Positions 43,668 to 52,384 of a DNA stretch of 64,000 nucleotides are shown one piece after another. The stretch is taken from the NCBI GenBank assembly GCA_018604165.1, contig CP075895.1, forward strand, positions 1,139,501-1,203,500, written 5' to 3'. The position numbers and the translations under genes were made by a program. Position 1 is the first letter of the stretch; each line of letters opens with the position of its first letter. The DNA is from Chitinophagaceae bacterium LGM1 (GTDB taxonomy: Bacteria; Bacteroidota; Bacteroidia; Chitinophagales; Chitinophagaceae). The notes below the pieces were generated by a model. That model was not told the DNA's origin. It ran no database searches and worked only from the letters and a program-made list of their open reading frames with translations.

Positions 43668-44525
43668 ATGCTTACATACGGACAGGCTTATTACGATTTG
43701 AGAGGCTCTTTACAACCACTATACGATGAGGGAGAAGCGACTGCCATTGCCCATGCTATTATGGAGCATATCACAGGGGCGGATAAACTGGAACGCCTGA
43801 CTGAAAAAGATGTACCGTTTACAGATGCACAACAGCAACAATACACACATACCAAAGAGCTGCTGCTCAAAGCAACACCCGTACAATATATTGTAGGCAA
43901 AACATGGTTTTTGGGTAGGGAGTTTATGGTAAATGACAGTGTATTGATACCACGCCCCGAAACCGAGGAACTTGTAGAATGGATTATAAGCGATAATAAA
44001 GACAAGCAGCCAACTATATTGGATATTGGCACTGGTAGTGGCTGCATAGCGATTTCATTAAAACTTGGCTTGCCGCAATCAACCGTTACAGCTTGCGATG
44101 TAAGCAGCGGGGCATTGCTGGTAGCGCGTATGAATGCCAGCAACCTTGATGCGCAAGTAGAGGTAAAGCATATTGACTTTCTGAACCCAGAACAAGTAGC
44201 TACACTTGGTAAGTACAACATCATCGCATCTAACCCGCCGTATATACCTGAGAGTGATAAAGAAACGATACACGCAAACGTGTTGGCGCATGAGCCACAC
44301 GTAGCCTTATTTGTACCAACGGATGATGCACTATTGTTCTACCGTATCATTGCAGACTTTGGTTTGCAGCACCTGACAGATAACGGGCTTGTGTATTGCG
44401 AGCTTGACAGGGACTATGCCATGCAAACAAAAGAACTGTTTGAAGCAAAAGGGTATAGTGATGTGGAAGTACGCAAAGACATGGCAGGCAATACGCGTAT
44501 GCTGAAGGCTGTACTCAAAAAATAA
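43668..44525 (+). CDS. prmC: peptide chain release factor N5-glutamine methyltransferase
   Basis: Methylates the GGQ glutamine of release factors RF1/RF2. The start at 43668 (MLTYGQAYYDLRGSL) is 18 nt downstream of the longest frame and fits the promoter. N-terminal helical RF-binding domain ~1-85; Rossmann methyltransferase ~90-285. Motifs: PVQYIVGKTWFLGREFMVNDSVLIPRPETEELVEW, SAM-binding ILDIGTGSGCIAISL, and the catalytic NPPY at residues 189-192 (IIASNPPYIPESD). It is divergent from ribD with 53 nt between starts. Confidence 0.96.
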   Translation: MLTYGQAYYDLRGSLQPLYDEGEATAIAHAIMEHITGADKLERLTEKDVPFTDAQQQQYTHTKELLLKATPVQYIVGKTWFLGREFMVNDSVLIPRPETEELVEWIISDNKDKQPTILDIGTGSGCIAISLKLGLPQSTVTACDVSSGALLVARMNASNLDAQVEVKHIDFLNPEQVATLGKYNIIASNPPYIPESDKETIHANVLAHEPHVALFVPTDDALLFYRIIADFGLQHLTDNGLVYCELDRDYAMQTKELFEAKGYSDVEVRKDMAGNTRMLKAVLKK

Positions 44526-44548
44526 GTCCCGCCAATAAAGGCGGGACT
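44525..44548. terminator. bidirectional terminator between prmC and phaE
   Basis: Perfect 9-bp stem AGTCCCGCC / GGCGGGACT with AATAAA loop, immediately after the prmC stop. On the minus strand it is followed by a U-rich run (TATTTTTT), so it probably also ends the phaE-like transcript. Confidence 0.8.
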
Positions 44549-44582
44549 CAGTTATTAAACACTACAACAAACTATTCTTTAA

Positions 44583-46082
44583 TTAAGCTTTCTTGCTTTT
44601 GCTTTTTGCTGTTTCTTCAGCACCTTCAGTAGTTGCGTTAGCATCCAGTGCTTTTTCCAATTGACGCACTTGCTTTTTCAGGTCGTAGATGGTTTTGTAC
44701 ATCTCGTCCATTTCGCTACGTGTAGCAACAGGTATAGAAACCATCATTTGCTCCATCTGTGCTTCTACATCTTTGCGCAACTTCATTTGCAGTGAGCTAA
44801 CTTCTGCCATCAGCTTGCTGTACTCTTCGCTTTCAAACAAAGAAACATATACTTTATCGCTGATGTTCAACCACTCTTGATAAAGAGCCATCATGTTGTT
44901 TACTTCTTCACCTTTTTCGATTTTAGAAGCAACGTTTTCAGCCAGGCTATCCATCACTTTCACGCCTTGGTTGTATATCATGTATTGCATTTCTGCATTC
45001 TTGATATTGTACACCATCATGCGGTTAGATATTTCGTTCCATTCCAGCATAGCTTTAGTATACTGGTTAGGTGTCATCATTTTTGTAATAGGTGACATTG
45101 CATTGTTGAGGTTGCTGTACCAAGTGTTGTAACCATTGAGCATACCGGCGAACATATCTGATGTGTTAGGCATCATATTGTTAACCATACCACGCATTTG
45201 CTGATAGTTGCCCATACCCATTTGGTTCATTTGGCCCATACCTTTCTGCATCATGTCAGTCATGTTTTGCAAGTACTGGCGGCTTTGTTCCGGCATGAAA
45301 CCGAAATATTTATCCATCAGCTCTTTGTACATAGCTGGGTTCATATATTGCTTGTACATTTCAGTATTGAATGTTTTTTCCTGAATAGACTTCATGAAAG
45401 GCATCCACATTTCAGCAAAGCGACTGAAACCTTCCGTTACATTCACCATGTTACGGTAAGCATCCTGAGCAGTGCCATTCTGCATATTCTTTTGCATATC
45501 AGCAAAAGTATTGTTCAGCATAGCGTAGTATTGATTGAAAACTGAAGTCCAGTTTTCGCCTGCTTTTTTCCATGCATCCATGCTGAATGGATTATTGTTT
45601 TGGAACTGGCCTTGAAACTGGTTCATCATATTGTTCCAGTTGTTCATCATATTCATGCCGTTCATCCAGTTGTTCCAGTTTGCTGTTTGTGTGTTCCACA
45701 TGTTGCTGAACTGTTCCATTGGGTTTGATGCAGTAACTTGTTGTTGTTGCGTAGCATTTTTCATGTAGTCCATGTTCATTTCCCACATTTGCTTAGCCCA
45801 ACCCATTTGCGTATTGAACCAGTTTTGGTAGAACTCGTTCATTTTAGCCATATTGTCTTGAGCAGTAGCAGTAGCGTTGTTTGCTTTATCTGTAGTTGCA
45901 GAAAAAACAGACTTTTGTCCATCAAGCCAGTTTTTGTACCATTCACTGCCTTTCGCCATTGTCTCATTTACCAACGCATTACCGTTAGCAAATTTCTTAG
46001 TGTTTTCCACTACTGTGTCAACAGCTTGTTTCTGTGCGTCCAGTACGCTCTCTACAAAGTTTTTGCTGTCTTGGTTAGCCAT
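44583..46082 (-). CDS. phaE: PhaE-like class III PHA synthase subunit / phasin-like protein, Met/Asn/Gln-rich
   Basis: Residues ~330-480 match the PhaE family: YTKAMLEWNEISNRMMVYNIKNAEMQYMIYNQGV, MALYQEWLNISDKVYVSLFESEEYSKLM, then VATRSEMDEMYKTIYDLKKQVRQLEKAL. This subunit forms the active class III PHA synthase with PhaC at granule surfaces. The N-terminal ~120 residues (VESVLDAQKQAVDTVVENTKKF, NEFYQNWFNTQMGWAKQMWEMN) are phasin-like amphipathic helices. The middle is strikingly rich in Met, Asn and Gln (NNWMNGMNMMNNW, NNMMNQFQGQFQNN). 499 residues is longer than usual PhaE (~350). No phaC is in the window. A PhaJ-like hydratase is divergent at 46413. Coiled-coil content is high; the C-terminus ends in a Lys-rich tail. 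Confidence 0.72.
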   Translation of the reverse strand: MANQDSKNFVESVLDAQKQAVDTVVENTKKFANGNALVNETMAKGSEWYKNWLDGQKSVFSATTDKANNATATAQDNMAKMNEFYQNWFNTQMGWAKQMWEMNMDYMKNATQQQQVTASNPMEQFSNMWNTQTANWNNWMNGMNMMNNWNNMMNQFQGQFQNNNPFSMDAWKKAGENWTSVFNQYYAMLNNTFADMQKNMQNGTAQDAYRNMVNVTEGFSRFAEMWMPFMKSIQEKTFNTEMYKQYMNPAMYKELMDKYFGFMPEQSRQYLQNMTDMMQKGMGQMNQMGMGNYQQMRGMVNNMMPNTSDMFAGMLNGYNTWYSNLNNAMSPITKMMTPNQYTKAMLEWNEISNRMMVYNIKNAEMQYMIYNQGVKVMDSLAENVASKIEKGEEVNNMMALYQEWLNISDKVYVSLFESEEYSKLMAEVSSLQMKLRKDVEAQMEQMMVSIPVATRSEMDEMYKTIYDLKKQVRQLEKALDANATTEGAEETAKSKSKKA

Positions 46083-46216
46083 AGTTTTTTAGTTTTTATA
46101 ACTATTAAAAATCATTTCTTATTAATACTGCACAAAAGAACACTACTTGTATTAGCAATCTATTACCTTCGGGTTATACTTTTCCTACATTTTCAGGCAG
46201 GTTGCTTTTGGCGGCG

Positions 46217-46224
46217 CAAAGATA
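46217..46224 (-). promoter_or_regulatory. -7 promoter box of the phaE-like gene
   Basis: Minus-strand TATCTTTG, exact TAnnTTTG, in the 330-nt divergent gap, giving a leader of about 130 nt. No exact plus-strand box was found for the hydratase gene. The rest of the gap is AT-rich with no gene. Confidence 0.5.
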
Positions 46225-46412
46225 GAGAATATCCATTAGAAAAAAGTACATTTTAAAGGAAAATATCCCGAAAAACGCAACAGGGATGTGAATATCGCCT
46301 GAAATGAGCCACTCTAAAGGATATCAGCTAATTGTTAATATTTGAATATTTTTTGAAAAAGGGCAGTTTTTTCAAAATTCTCTTATCTTAATGCCGTTTA
46401 AAAACATTTTAT

Positions 46413-46823
46413 ATGCTAAAAATCGGAGACGAATTCCGCCACAAGTTCAGCTACACACAAGATGATGTAGATACCTACGCCCGCGTAAGCGGCGATGTTA
46501 ACCCATTGCACATTGATGCAGAAGCAGGCAAGGCCAGTATGTTTGGCCGTAATATTATACATGGCTTCCTCGGTGCCAGTGTGTTTACCAAAATATTCGG
46601 TGCGCTGTGGTATGCAGATGGCCATGTATATATGAGTCAGAGCATGAAGTGGATGAAGCCTATGTTTGTAGATACGGAGTACGAAGCGGTGATAACTGTA
46701 AAAGAGATTGTTGCAGAAAAGAACCGCATACTGTATGACTGTGCCGTATATGAAACAAGCACAGGCGATAAAACTATTGCAGGCGAAGCACTGCTGCTGA
46801 ATAAGAAGCAGTATGTGTGGTAG
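46413..46823 (+). CDS. MaoC family (R)-specific enoyl-CoA hydratase, PhaJ-like
   Basis: Hydrates trans-2-enoyl-CoA to (R)-3-hydroxyacyl-CoA, the PHA monomer precursor, in the cytosol. The 136 residues are a single hot-dog domain. The hydratase-2 signature is present: ARVSGDVNPLHIDAEAG places catalytic Asp28 and His33, followed by ASMFGRNIIHGFLGAS. That spacing matches the PhaJ active site. It is divergent from the phaE-like gene, which supports a PHA role; a general fatty-acid or bile-type MaoC function remains possible. Confidence 0.85.
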   Translation: MLKIGDEFRHKFSYTQDDVDTYARVSGDVNPLHIDAEAGKASMFGRNIIHGFLGASVFTKIFGALWYADGHVYMSQSMKWMKPMFVDTEYEAVITVKEIVAEKNRILYDCAVYETSTGDKTIAGEALLLNKKQYVW

Positions 46824-46847
46824 ACTAAATTAAAAAGTAAAAATTAA

Positions 46848-46874
46848 AAAAGCACCTCTGTTGGGGTGCTTTTG
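46848..46874 (+). terminator. intrinsic terminator of the hydratase gene
   Basis: Perfect 9-bp stem AAAAGCACC / GGTGCTTTT with an 8-nt loop, 24 nt past the stop at 46823. Confidence 0.85.
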
Positions 46875-46908
46875 TTATTATAGATAGTATCGTTATTTTA
46901 GTTACATC

Positions 46909-47298
46909 ATGATTGCAGAGTTTAAACATATTCAATCAACTTGGGGAATTGCAATTACAATAACAATATTTCAAAAGCCTGCGAGAGATTTTAATGATAG
47001 TACTTTGATACAGTTGTCTGATAAGATTGCTTTATCATGCAAGGTTTCAAATATAACCGTGGCTGGCAAAGAGTATTTATGTAAAGCCATTAGAGATAAC
47101 GTAGATATTCTTAATGGTATTATTAAGCCAAGCATTTTAGAAGTGGTTAATGTTGATTATACCTTGTCTGATTATCAGGAAGAAGGCATGTATTGTGCAA
47201 TGGTTTGCTGGCTTAACAAGAAATACAATCTATGCCTAAATATGCCTCAAATTTCATTTAACAAGCAATCAAACAAATATGAATTTAGGTTTGATTAG
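46909..47298 (+). CDS. hypothetical protein
   Basis: A 129-residue soluble protein with no signal peptide and no motif I recognise. It contains several Cys (SCKVS, YLCKAI, MYCAMVCWLNKKYNLCLNM) and a predicted mixed alpha/beta fold. It is AT-rich compared with the hydratase before it and is framed by two strong terminators, so it is monocistronic. It may be a lineage-specific gene. Confidence 0.6.
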   Translation: MIAEFKHIQSTWGIAITITIFQKPARDFNDSTLIQLSDKIALSCKVSNITVAGKEYLCKAIRDNVDILNGIIKPSILEVVNVDYTLSDYQEEGMYCAMVCWLNKKYNLCLNMPQISFNKQSNKYEFRFD

Positions 47299-47334
47299 CA
47301 TATTATACCAAATAGAGTATTTCACTACAAATTA

Positions 47335-47364
47335 AAAAACGCCCAGCTATAGCTGGGCGTTTTT
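47335..47364. terminator. 30-bp perfect palindrome, bidirectional terminator
   Basis: AAAAACGCCCAGCTA and TAGCTGGGCGTTTTT are exact reverse complements with no gap (hairpin of 13 bp with a TATA loop in practice), with A-run and T-run at the two ends. It serves the plus-strand hypothetical gene and the minus-strand fumC. Confidence 0.9.
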
Positions 47365-47374
47365 ACTTCATTCA

Positions 47375-47418
47375 AGTCCCCTTTAGGGCCTGCCTGCCGC
47401 AGGCAGGGATTTAGGGGT
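47375..47418. repeat. REP-like palindromic element next to fumC
   Basis: Nested inverted repeat: CCTGCCTG / CAGGCAGG (47389-47396 and 47400-47407) framed by CCCCTTTAGGG on the left and GGATTTAGGGG on the right. Short palindromes with CCCCTTTAGGG/TTTAGGGG ends occur as dispersed repeats in Bacteroidota intergenic DNA. Only one copy is in this window. Confidence 0.5.
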
Positions 47419-48818
47419 TATTTAATCTCACCTACCATATCCTCTGGGCGTACCCATTCGTCAAACTCTTCGGCTGTAACGTAGCCTAAGTCTATAGCTG
47501 TTTGTTTCAGTGTTTTGCCCTGCTTGTGTGCTGTCTGTGCTATCTCTGCTGCCTTGTAATAGCCTATTTTAGTATTAAGTGATGTTACCAGCATCAGTGA
47601 GTTGTGCAGGTTGTTGTCAATATTCGCCTGTATGGGTTCTATACCTTCCGCGCATTTATTGTTGAACGATACACAACCATCACCTATCAGGCGCGCGCTG
47701 TGCAGGAAGTTGAATATCATTACAGGTTTAAACACATTCAGTTCAAAATGCCCGTTAGAACCACCAATGCTGATGGCAACATCGTTACCCATTACCTGTG
47801 CGGCAATCATAGTGAGAGCCTCGCACTGTGTTGGGTTTACTTTGCCCGGCATGATGGAAGAACCGGGCTCGTTGTCTGGTATAAATATTTCACCAATACC
47901 ACAACGTGGGCCAGAGCTGAGCATACGGATGTCGTTGGCTATTTTCATCAGGCTTACGGCCACTGTCTTTAGTGCGCCATGTGCCTCAACAATCGCATCG
48001 TGCGCGGCAAGGCTTTCAAATTTGTTTTCAGCCGTTACAAATGGCAAACCTGTAAGTTTGGCAATGTTGCCAGCAACGTGTTCTGCATATCCTTTTGGTG
48101 TATTGATGCCTGTACCCACAGCTGTGCCGCCCAATGCCAATTCGCTCAGGTGTGCAAGCGTATTGTTGATGGCGCGTAAGCCATGGTCGAGTTGAGATAC
48201 ATAACCACTTATCTCTTGTCCCAGCGTCAGCGGAGTAGCATCCATAAAGTGGGTACGGCCAATCTTTACGATATGCATATACTCTTTCGCTTTCCTGTCA
48301 AGCGTATCGCGTAGCTTTTTGATGCCCGGTATCGTTACATCCACCAGCATTTTATATGCAGCAATGTGCATGGCAGTAGGGAATGTATCGTTGGATGATT
48401 GCGATTTGTTTACATCATCGTTAGGATGTACGAATTTGTCTTTATCCGTCAGTTGCCCACCATTAATAACGTGTGCACGGTACGCAACCACTTCATTCAC
48501 ATTCATATTAGACTGTGTACCCGACCCCGTTTGCCATACTACTAATGGAAACTCATTATCTAATTTTCCTTCCAGTATCTCGTCGCACACCTGTGCTATC
48601 AGTTTCGATTTTTCGGCTGGTAGTGCGCCGAGGTCTGTATTGGTAAGCGCGGCTGCTTTTTTCAGGTAGGCAAAAGCGCGGATGATTTCCTTAGGCATTT
48701 TATTAATGTCCTGTGCAATTTTGAAATTGTCTATAGAGCGCTGTGTTTGTGCGCCGAAGTAGGCGTTAACAGGTACTTTTACCTCGCCCATCGTGTCTTT
48801 CTCAATACGGTATTCCAT
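47418..48818 (-). CDS. fumC: class II fumarate hydratase
   Basis: TCA cycle: reversible hydration of fumarate to malate, cytosolic homotetramer. I place the start at 48818 ([28 protein letters not shown]), giving 466 residues, the usual length; the frame continues to 49352, but that part runs antisense through the peroxidase gene and has no family character. Signature [17 protein letters not shown], substrate motifs [29 protein letters not shown] and [10 protein letters not shown] are present. The promoter is at 48889-48896, back to back with that of the peroxidase gene. Confidence 0.96.
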   Translation of the reverse strand: MEYRIEKDTMGEVKVPVNAYFGAQTQRSIDNFKIAQDINKMPKEIIRAFAYLKKAAALTNTDLGALPAEKSKLIAQVCDEILEGKLDNEFPLVVWQTGSGTQSNMNVNEVVAYRAHVINGGQLTDKDKFVHPNDDVNKSQSSNDTFPTAMHIAAYKMLVDVTIPGIKKLRDTLDRKAKEYMHIVKIGRTHFMDATPLTLGQEISGYVSQLDHGLRAINNTLAHLSELALGGTAVGTGINTPKGYAEHVAGNIAKLTGLPFVTAENKFESLAAHDAIVEAHGALKTVAVSLMKIANDIRMLSSGPRCGIGEIFIPDNEPGSSIMPGKVNPTQCEALTMIAAQVMGNDVAISIGGSNGHFELNVFKPVMIFNFLHSARLIGDGCVSFNNKCAEGIEPIQANIDNNLHNSLMLVTSLNTKIGYYKAAEIAQTAHKQGKTLKQTAIDLGYVTAEEFDEWVRPEDMVGEIK

Positions 48819-48888
48819 TATTTTTGATTTGTAATTTGAGATTTGTGATTGCATTTTAAACTTATGCTTTAAGCCTAAAAATGCGTCG

Positions 48889-48896
48889 CAAAGATA
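48889..48896 (-). promoter_or_regulatory. -7 promoter box of fumC
   Basis: Minus-strand TATCTTTG, exact TAnnTTTG, about 70 nt before the fumC ATG. It lies only 8 nt from the opposing box at 48905. Confidence 0.6.
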
Positions 48897-48904
48897 ATTA
48901 ATAT

Positions 48905-48912
48905 TAATTTTG
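48905..48912 (+). promoter_or_regulatory. -7 promoter box of the small peroxidase gene, near-leaderless
   Basis: TAATTTTG, exact TAnnTTTG, ending 6 nt before the GTG start at 48919. Confidence 0.6.
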
Positions 48913-48918
48913 CAATCA

Positions 48919-49863
48919 GTGAAGCAAGGTATCATTATTGCTGCATTGGCAGCTATTGTCATATTAGGTTTTTCTTTCAGCAAAACGCCGCAGAAGATCA
49001 CTAAAGAGCGTTTGGGCGAAATGCTGTTTTTTGACCCTATACTGTCTGAAGACAGTAGCATCAGTTGTGCGTCTTGCCACAAACCACAGTTTGCGTTTGC
49101 CGATACTTCCATTTTCAGCAAAGGGGTACATGGTTTACTTGGCAATCGTAATACACCAAGTGCCATGAACATGAGCGCACGAGGGGCGTTCTTTTGGGAT
49201 GGGCGTGCTGCTACACTGGAAGAGCAGGCATTGGGCCCCATTGAAAACCCGGTAGAGATGAACCTGCCAATAGCAGAAGCTGTAAAACGACTGAACCGAA
49301 GTAAAAAATACCGACATCTGTTTTTCAGCATTTTCAAGTCTGTACCCAACAAACAAAACCTTGCGCAAGCAATAGCGGCTTACGAACGTACATTGGAAAC
49401 ATCTGCCACCCCCAACGACCGCTGGCTGAATGATGAAGCCAACGGTATGACGGAACAACAAGTGCGTGGCAGGGATATATTTCGTGTAAAGGCAAAATGT
49501 TTTGAATGCCATTTTACGCCAGATTTTACAGCAGATGAATTTCGCAGCATAGGCTTATTTAACGGCTCAACTCACAATGACTCGGGCAGGTACTTGGTAA
49601 CAAAAAACATTGCAGACATCGGCAAGATGAAAGTACCCGGCTTACGCAATGTAGCCATAACGGCACCCTATATGCACGATGGTAGCTTTAAAACCCTACG
49701 CGATGTAATAGACTACTACGATAATCCACATGCAAAAATGCCCGATGGCATTAACAGAGATACAGTATTACGCCAACCGCTTGGGCTTACAGAGCAAGAC
49801 AAGCAAGACCTGGAAGCCTTTCTACACGCGCTGACAGATGACAAGTTTTTGAAAAAGAAGTAG
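48919..49863 (+). CDS. di-haem cytochrome c peroxidase (CCP/MauG family)
   Basis: Periplasmic peroxidase, 314 residues, half the length of the fusion at 20266 because it lacks the helical N-terminal domain. I choose the GTG at 48919 ([21 protein letters not shown], a signal-anchor) over the TTG at 48910, which lies in the promoter box. Features: [31 protein letters not shown] (haem 1 at Cys50-His54), [41 protein letters not shown] (haem 2, Cys194-His198), and [22 protein letters not shown]. It reduces H2O2 with electrons from small cytochromes. It shares a divergent promoter region with fumC. Confidence 0.9.
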   Translation: MKQGIIIAALAAIVILGFSFSKTPQKITKERLGEMLFFDPILSEDSSISCASCHKPQFAFADTSIFSKGVHGLLGNRNTPSAMNMSARGAFFWDGRAATLEEQALGPIENPVEMNLPIAEAVKRLNRSKKYRHLFFSIFKSVPNKQNLAQAIAAYERTLETSATPNDRWLNDEANGMTEQQVRGRDIFRVKAKCFECHFTPDFTADEFRSIGLFNGSTHNDSGRYLVTKNIADIGKMKVPGLRNVAITAPYMHDGSFKTLRDVIDYYDNPHAKMPDGINRDTVLRQPLGLTEQDKQDLEAFLHALTDDKFLKKK

Positions 49864-49953
49864 AAATACTTGATTTTAATTGAGCTTTAATAATGTTGCC
49901 AAACTATATATTATTAATATAATGTAATTTACAATGATATATAGATTGAACCC

Positions 49954-52272
49954 TTGCGATTCTGCTTACTCATATTAACGCTTTTATGTACTGTTTGTGT
50001 CACAGCAATGGCGCAAACTTATAATCAAGTAACACATACTTCCGGCTCTCAGGTAGTGGGTAATGTACAAGTCACAGTAACTGCTTCAATGGGTGCAACC
50101 ACATATCCTGGTGGTAACTGTGGTACTGGACCATACCACATAGGTAACGGATCTTCTTCAGGGGGGAGTTCTACAAGTAGTGGATATACATATGTATTTA
50201 ATACTCCGGTAAGGAAAGTAAGGTTTCAATTGACAGCTAGTAATACAGGGGAAGAAATATCATTTTTTGTAAATGGGTCTGCTTATCCTCTTACCTCGGC
50301 TAACTTGAGCAATTTTGCGGGTACATGTGGCAGCAATGGTAACAGCTTGATATCATTAAGAGGTACTCTTGTATTTACGGGTAGTACAGATAATAATACC
50401 ACAATCACGTTAGGAGATAGTATTAGTTCGGTTTCAATATTTGCGCAAGATACCATCGCTGGCAGTGTATTTAATATGCATTTTGTAATGGATACAACTA
50501 TCACCATGTCGTCTGTTGATGACACACTATTATGTGTTGGTGATACTTTAGAAATACCCTACCAGGTATCAGGAACGTTCGCATCAAATAACCAGTTTAT
50601 TTTTCAATTGTCAGATAAGCATGGAAGTTTTGTAAGCCCAAAAATACTGGCAACCATAAATGGTACAGCACGTGGCTTGTGCAAGGCTCCCATACCATAC
50701 GTAACTTCAGATACCGGATATAGGATAAGAGTAGTTGCTACTAACCCTGTTTACGTATCTGCTCCATTGCCAAAATCTTACTCAATAGGAAATAAGCCCA
50801 TTGCCCTTATCAGTAATACAGGTCCAGCCTGTAATGGGTCTTATGCACAATTGGCTTATCGTAATTTTACCCATTTTACCGAAGTGCGTTGGAGCCGCCA
50901 AGGGAAGCCAGCTTTCTCCAAACTACAGTACTATGGGTTTTCTGCAGTAACTATGGCAGATTCGGGGATGTATATTGCCGAAATGGATGATTATGGCTGC
51001 CATATATTTGACAGTACCAGATTGATAGTGAAACCCAATCCATTGAATGCCATCAGTACTAATAACAGCCCTGTATGTATGGATGATACATTGTTATTGA
51101 GCAGTAGTGTTGATACACCAGGTGCATTGAACGTTTGGGTTCACCCCGATGGTAATCGTACCGATAGTACTTCCAGGTACATCATACCATCTGCAACATA
51201 CAATGATACAGGTAAATATGTGCTCATCACGATGTTGGATGGTTGTATTGCATTTGATACTACATTGGTAGCGGTACACCACAAGCCTGTAACTGATTTA
51301 GAAGATATTAATACCTGTATTGAAAATAAATTACACTTGCAAATAGGCGATACAAATAAAAATGTAAGTTGTATTTGGAAGGGGCCTAATGATTTTGTTT
51401 CTTACTCAAGAGATACGGTAATAATGCCTGTGAATGTTGCAATGAATGGTAGTTATGTGGTAACAGCAAGTATACACAACTGTATTACTATTGATACCAT
51501 GGAAGTATTAATAAAGCTTATGCCACCAAAACCTATTGCACCTGCTGATACTACCATATGCACAGGAAAGGCTGTGAGGCTTTCTGCTACAAACATCGTA
51601 AAGAGTGTAGATTATTCTTGGAAGGGGCCCTCTGGTTTTTTTGCTGATACTGCAATGGTAAGCTTAATTGGTGTTACAACAAGCTCAGAAGGCTATTACA
51701 GTATTGTTGCGGATATGGATGGATGTATACAGAAAGACAGCTTTTATTTGAAAGTGATAAAAACGCCTGATGCGCCTATTGTAACATCTAATAGCCCAGT
51801 AATAAAAGGGGGTTTACTACAGTTGAGATTACAAAATAAAGAAGCGGATGTATACTATAGGTGGCAAGGACCCGGAGGTTTTTTATCGGGGTTATTAAAT
51901 CCTGATATATCTTCTTTCACACAAAAAAATACCGGTACTTATACATTATTAGCTGAACGAAATGGATGTATTAATTCGGGAATTTTACAAGTACAATTAA
52001 AGGATATAGCTGATACGGGATATGTGTTATTATACCCTAATCCAAACAATGGCAACTTTACATTAAAAGGCTTATTTTGGCAAGAACAAAAAATACAAGC
52101 TCGAATAACAAATGCAATCGGACAAGAAGTTTATTGGACTACATTATATACAACAAACAAGCAATTATTGGATGATATCAGACTGTCTGGTTTATTAGCA
52201 AATGGGGCATATCAGTTGCAAATAACAATTGACGGGAGCGTTTTAAACTTGCGGTTCGTAGTTTCTTATTAA
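49954..52272 (+). CDS. T9SS-secreted Ig-like repeat protein
   Basis: A 772-residue exported protein. Start choice is uncertain: TTG at 49954 gives a good signal peptide (MRFCLLILTLLCTVCVTAMAQ), a stop at 49942-49944 blocks any upstream start, and an ATG at 49934 is in another frame. An N-terminal beta domain (~22-180) is followed by several Ig-like modules beginning DTLLCVGDTLEI, NTGPACNGSYAQL, NSPVCMDDTLLL, INTCIENKLHL, DTTICTGKAVRL with ADVYYRWQGPGGFLSG-type strands. The C-terminus (YVLLYPNPNNGNFTLKG...GAYQLQITIDGS) is a type A T9SS sorting domain. It shares module style with the next gene at 52385; both are likely adhesins or surface-layer components. Confidence 0.78.
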   Translation: MRFCLLILTLLCTVCVTAMAQTYNQVTHTSGSQVVGNVQVTVTASMGATTYPGGNCGTGPYHIGNGSSSGGSSTSSGYTYVFNTPVRKVRFQLTASNTGEEISFFVNGSAYPLTSANLSNFAGTCGSNGNSLISLRGTLVFTGSTDNNTTITLGDSISSVSIFAQDTIAGSVFNMHFVMDTTITMSSVDDTLLCVGDTLEIPYQVSGTFASNNQFIFQLSDKHGSFVSPKILATINGTARGLCKAPIPYVTSDTGYRIRVVATNPVYVSAPLPKSYSIGNKPIALISNTGPACNGSYAQLAYRNFTHFTEVRWSRQGKPAFSKLQYYGFSAVTMADSGMYIAEMDDYGCHIFDSTRLIVKPNPLNAISTNNSPVCMDDTLLLSSSVDTPGALNVWVHPDGNRTDSTSRYIIPSATYNDTGKYVLITMLDGCIAFDTTLVAVHHKPVTDLEDINTCIENKLHLQIGDTNKNVSCIWKGPNDFVSYSRDTVIMPVNVAMNGSYVVTASIHNCITIDTMEVLIKLMPPKPIAPADTTICTGKAVRLSATNIVKSVDYSWKGPSGFFADTAMVSLIGVTTSSEGYYSIVADMDGCIQKDSFYLKVIKTPDAPIVTSNSPVIKGGLLQLRLQNKEADVYYRWQGPGGFLSGLLNPDISSFTQKNTGTYTLLAERNGCINSGILQVQLKDIADTGYVLLYPNPNNGNFTLKGLFWQEQKIQARITNAIGQEVYWTTLYTTNKQLLDDIRLSGLLANGAYQLQITIDGSVLNLRFVVSY

Positions 52273-52384
52273 TATTTAATTAATATCTACATTAATATCC
52301 AATTAAAATGCTGGTTCTACAAGGTATAAAAACCATTTAAATTATTAATTTTAAGAATATAGTGTGTAATTTTCATATATTAGA

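Noticed and set aside
48819-49352. N-terminal extension of the fumC reading frame by 178 codons
   Set aside because: It runs antisense through the peroxidase gene, has no fumarase similarity, and the ATG at 48818 gives the normal 466-residue enzyme.
52269-52312. AT-rich units TTAATATTTAA / TTAATATCTAC / ATTAATATCCA / ATTAAAATGCT in 11-nt phase before the SBBP gene
   Set aside because: Superficially like the phased arrays, but no -7 box follows at the same distance and the units are nearly pure A/T; treated as chance until a genome-wide scan.
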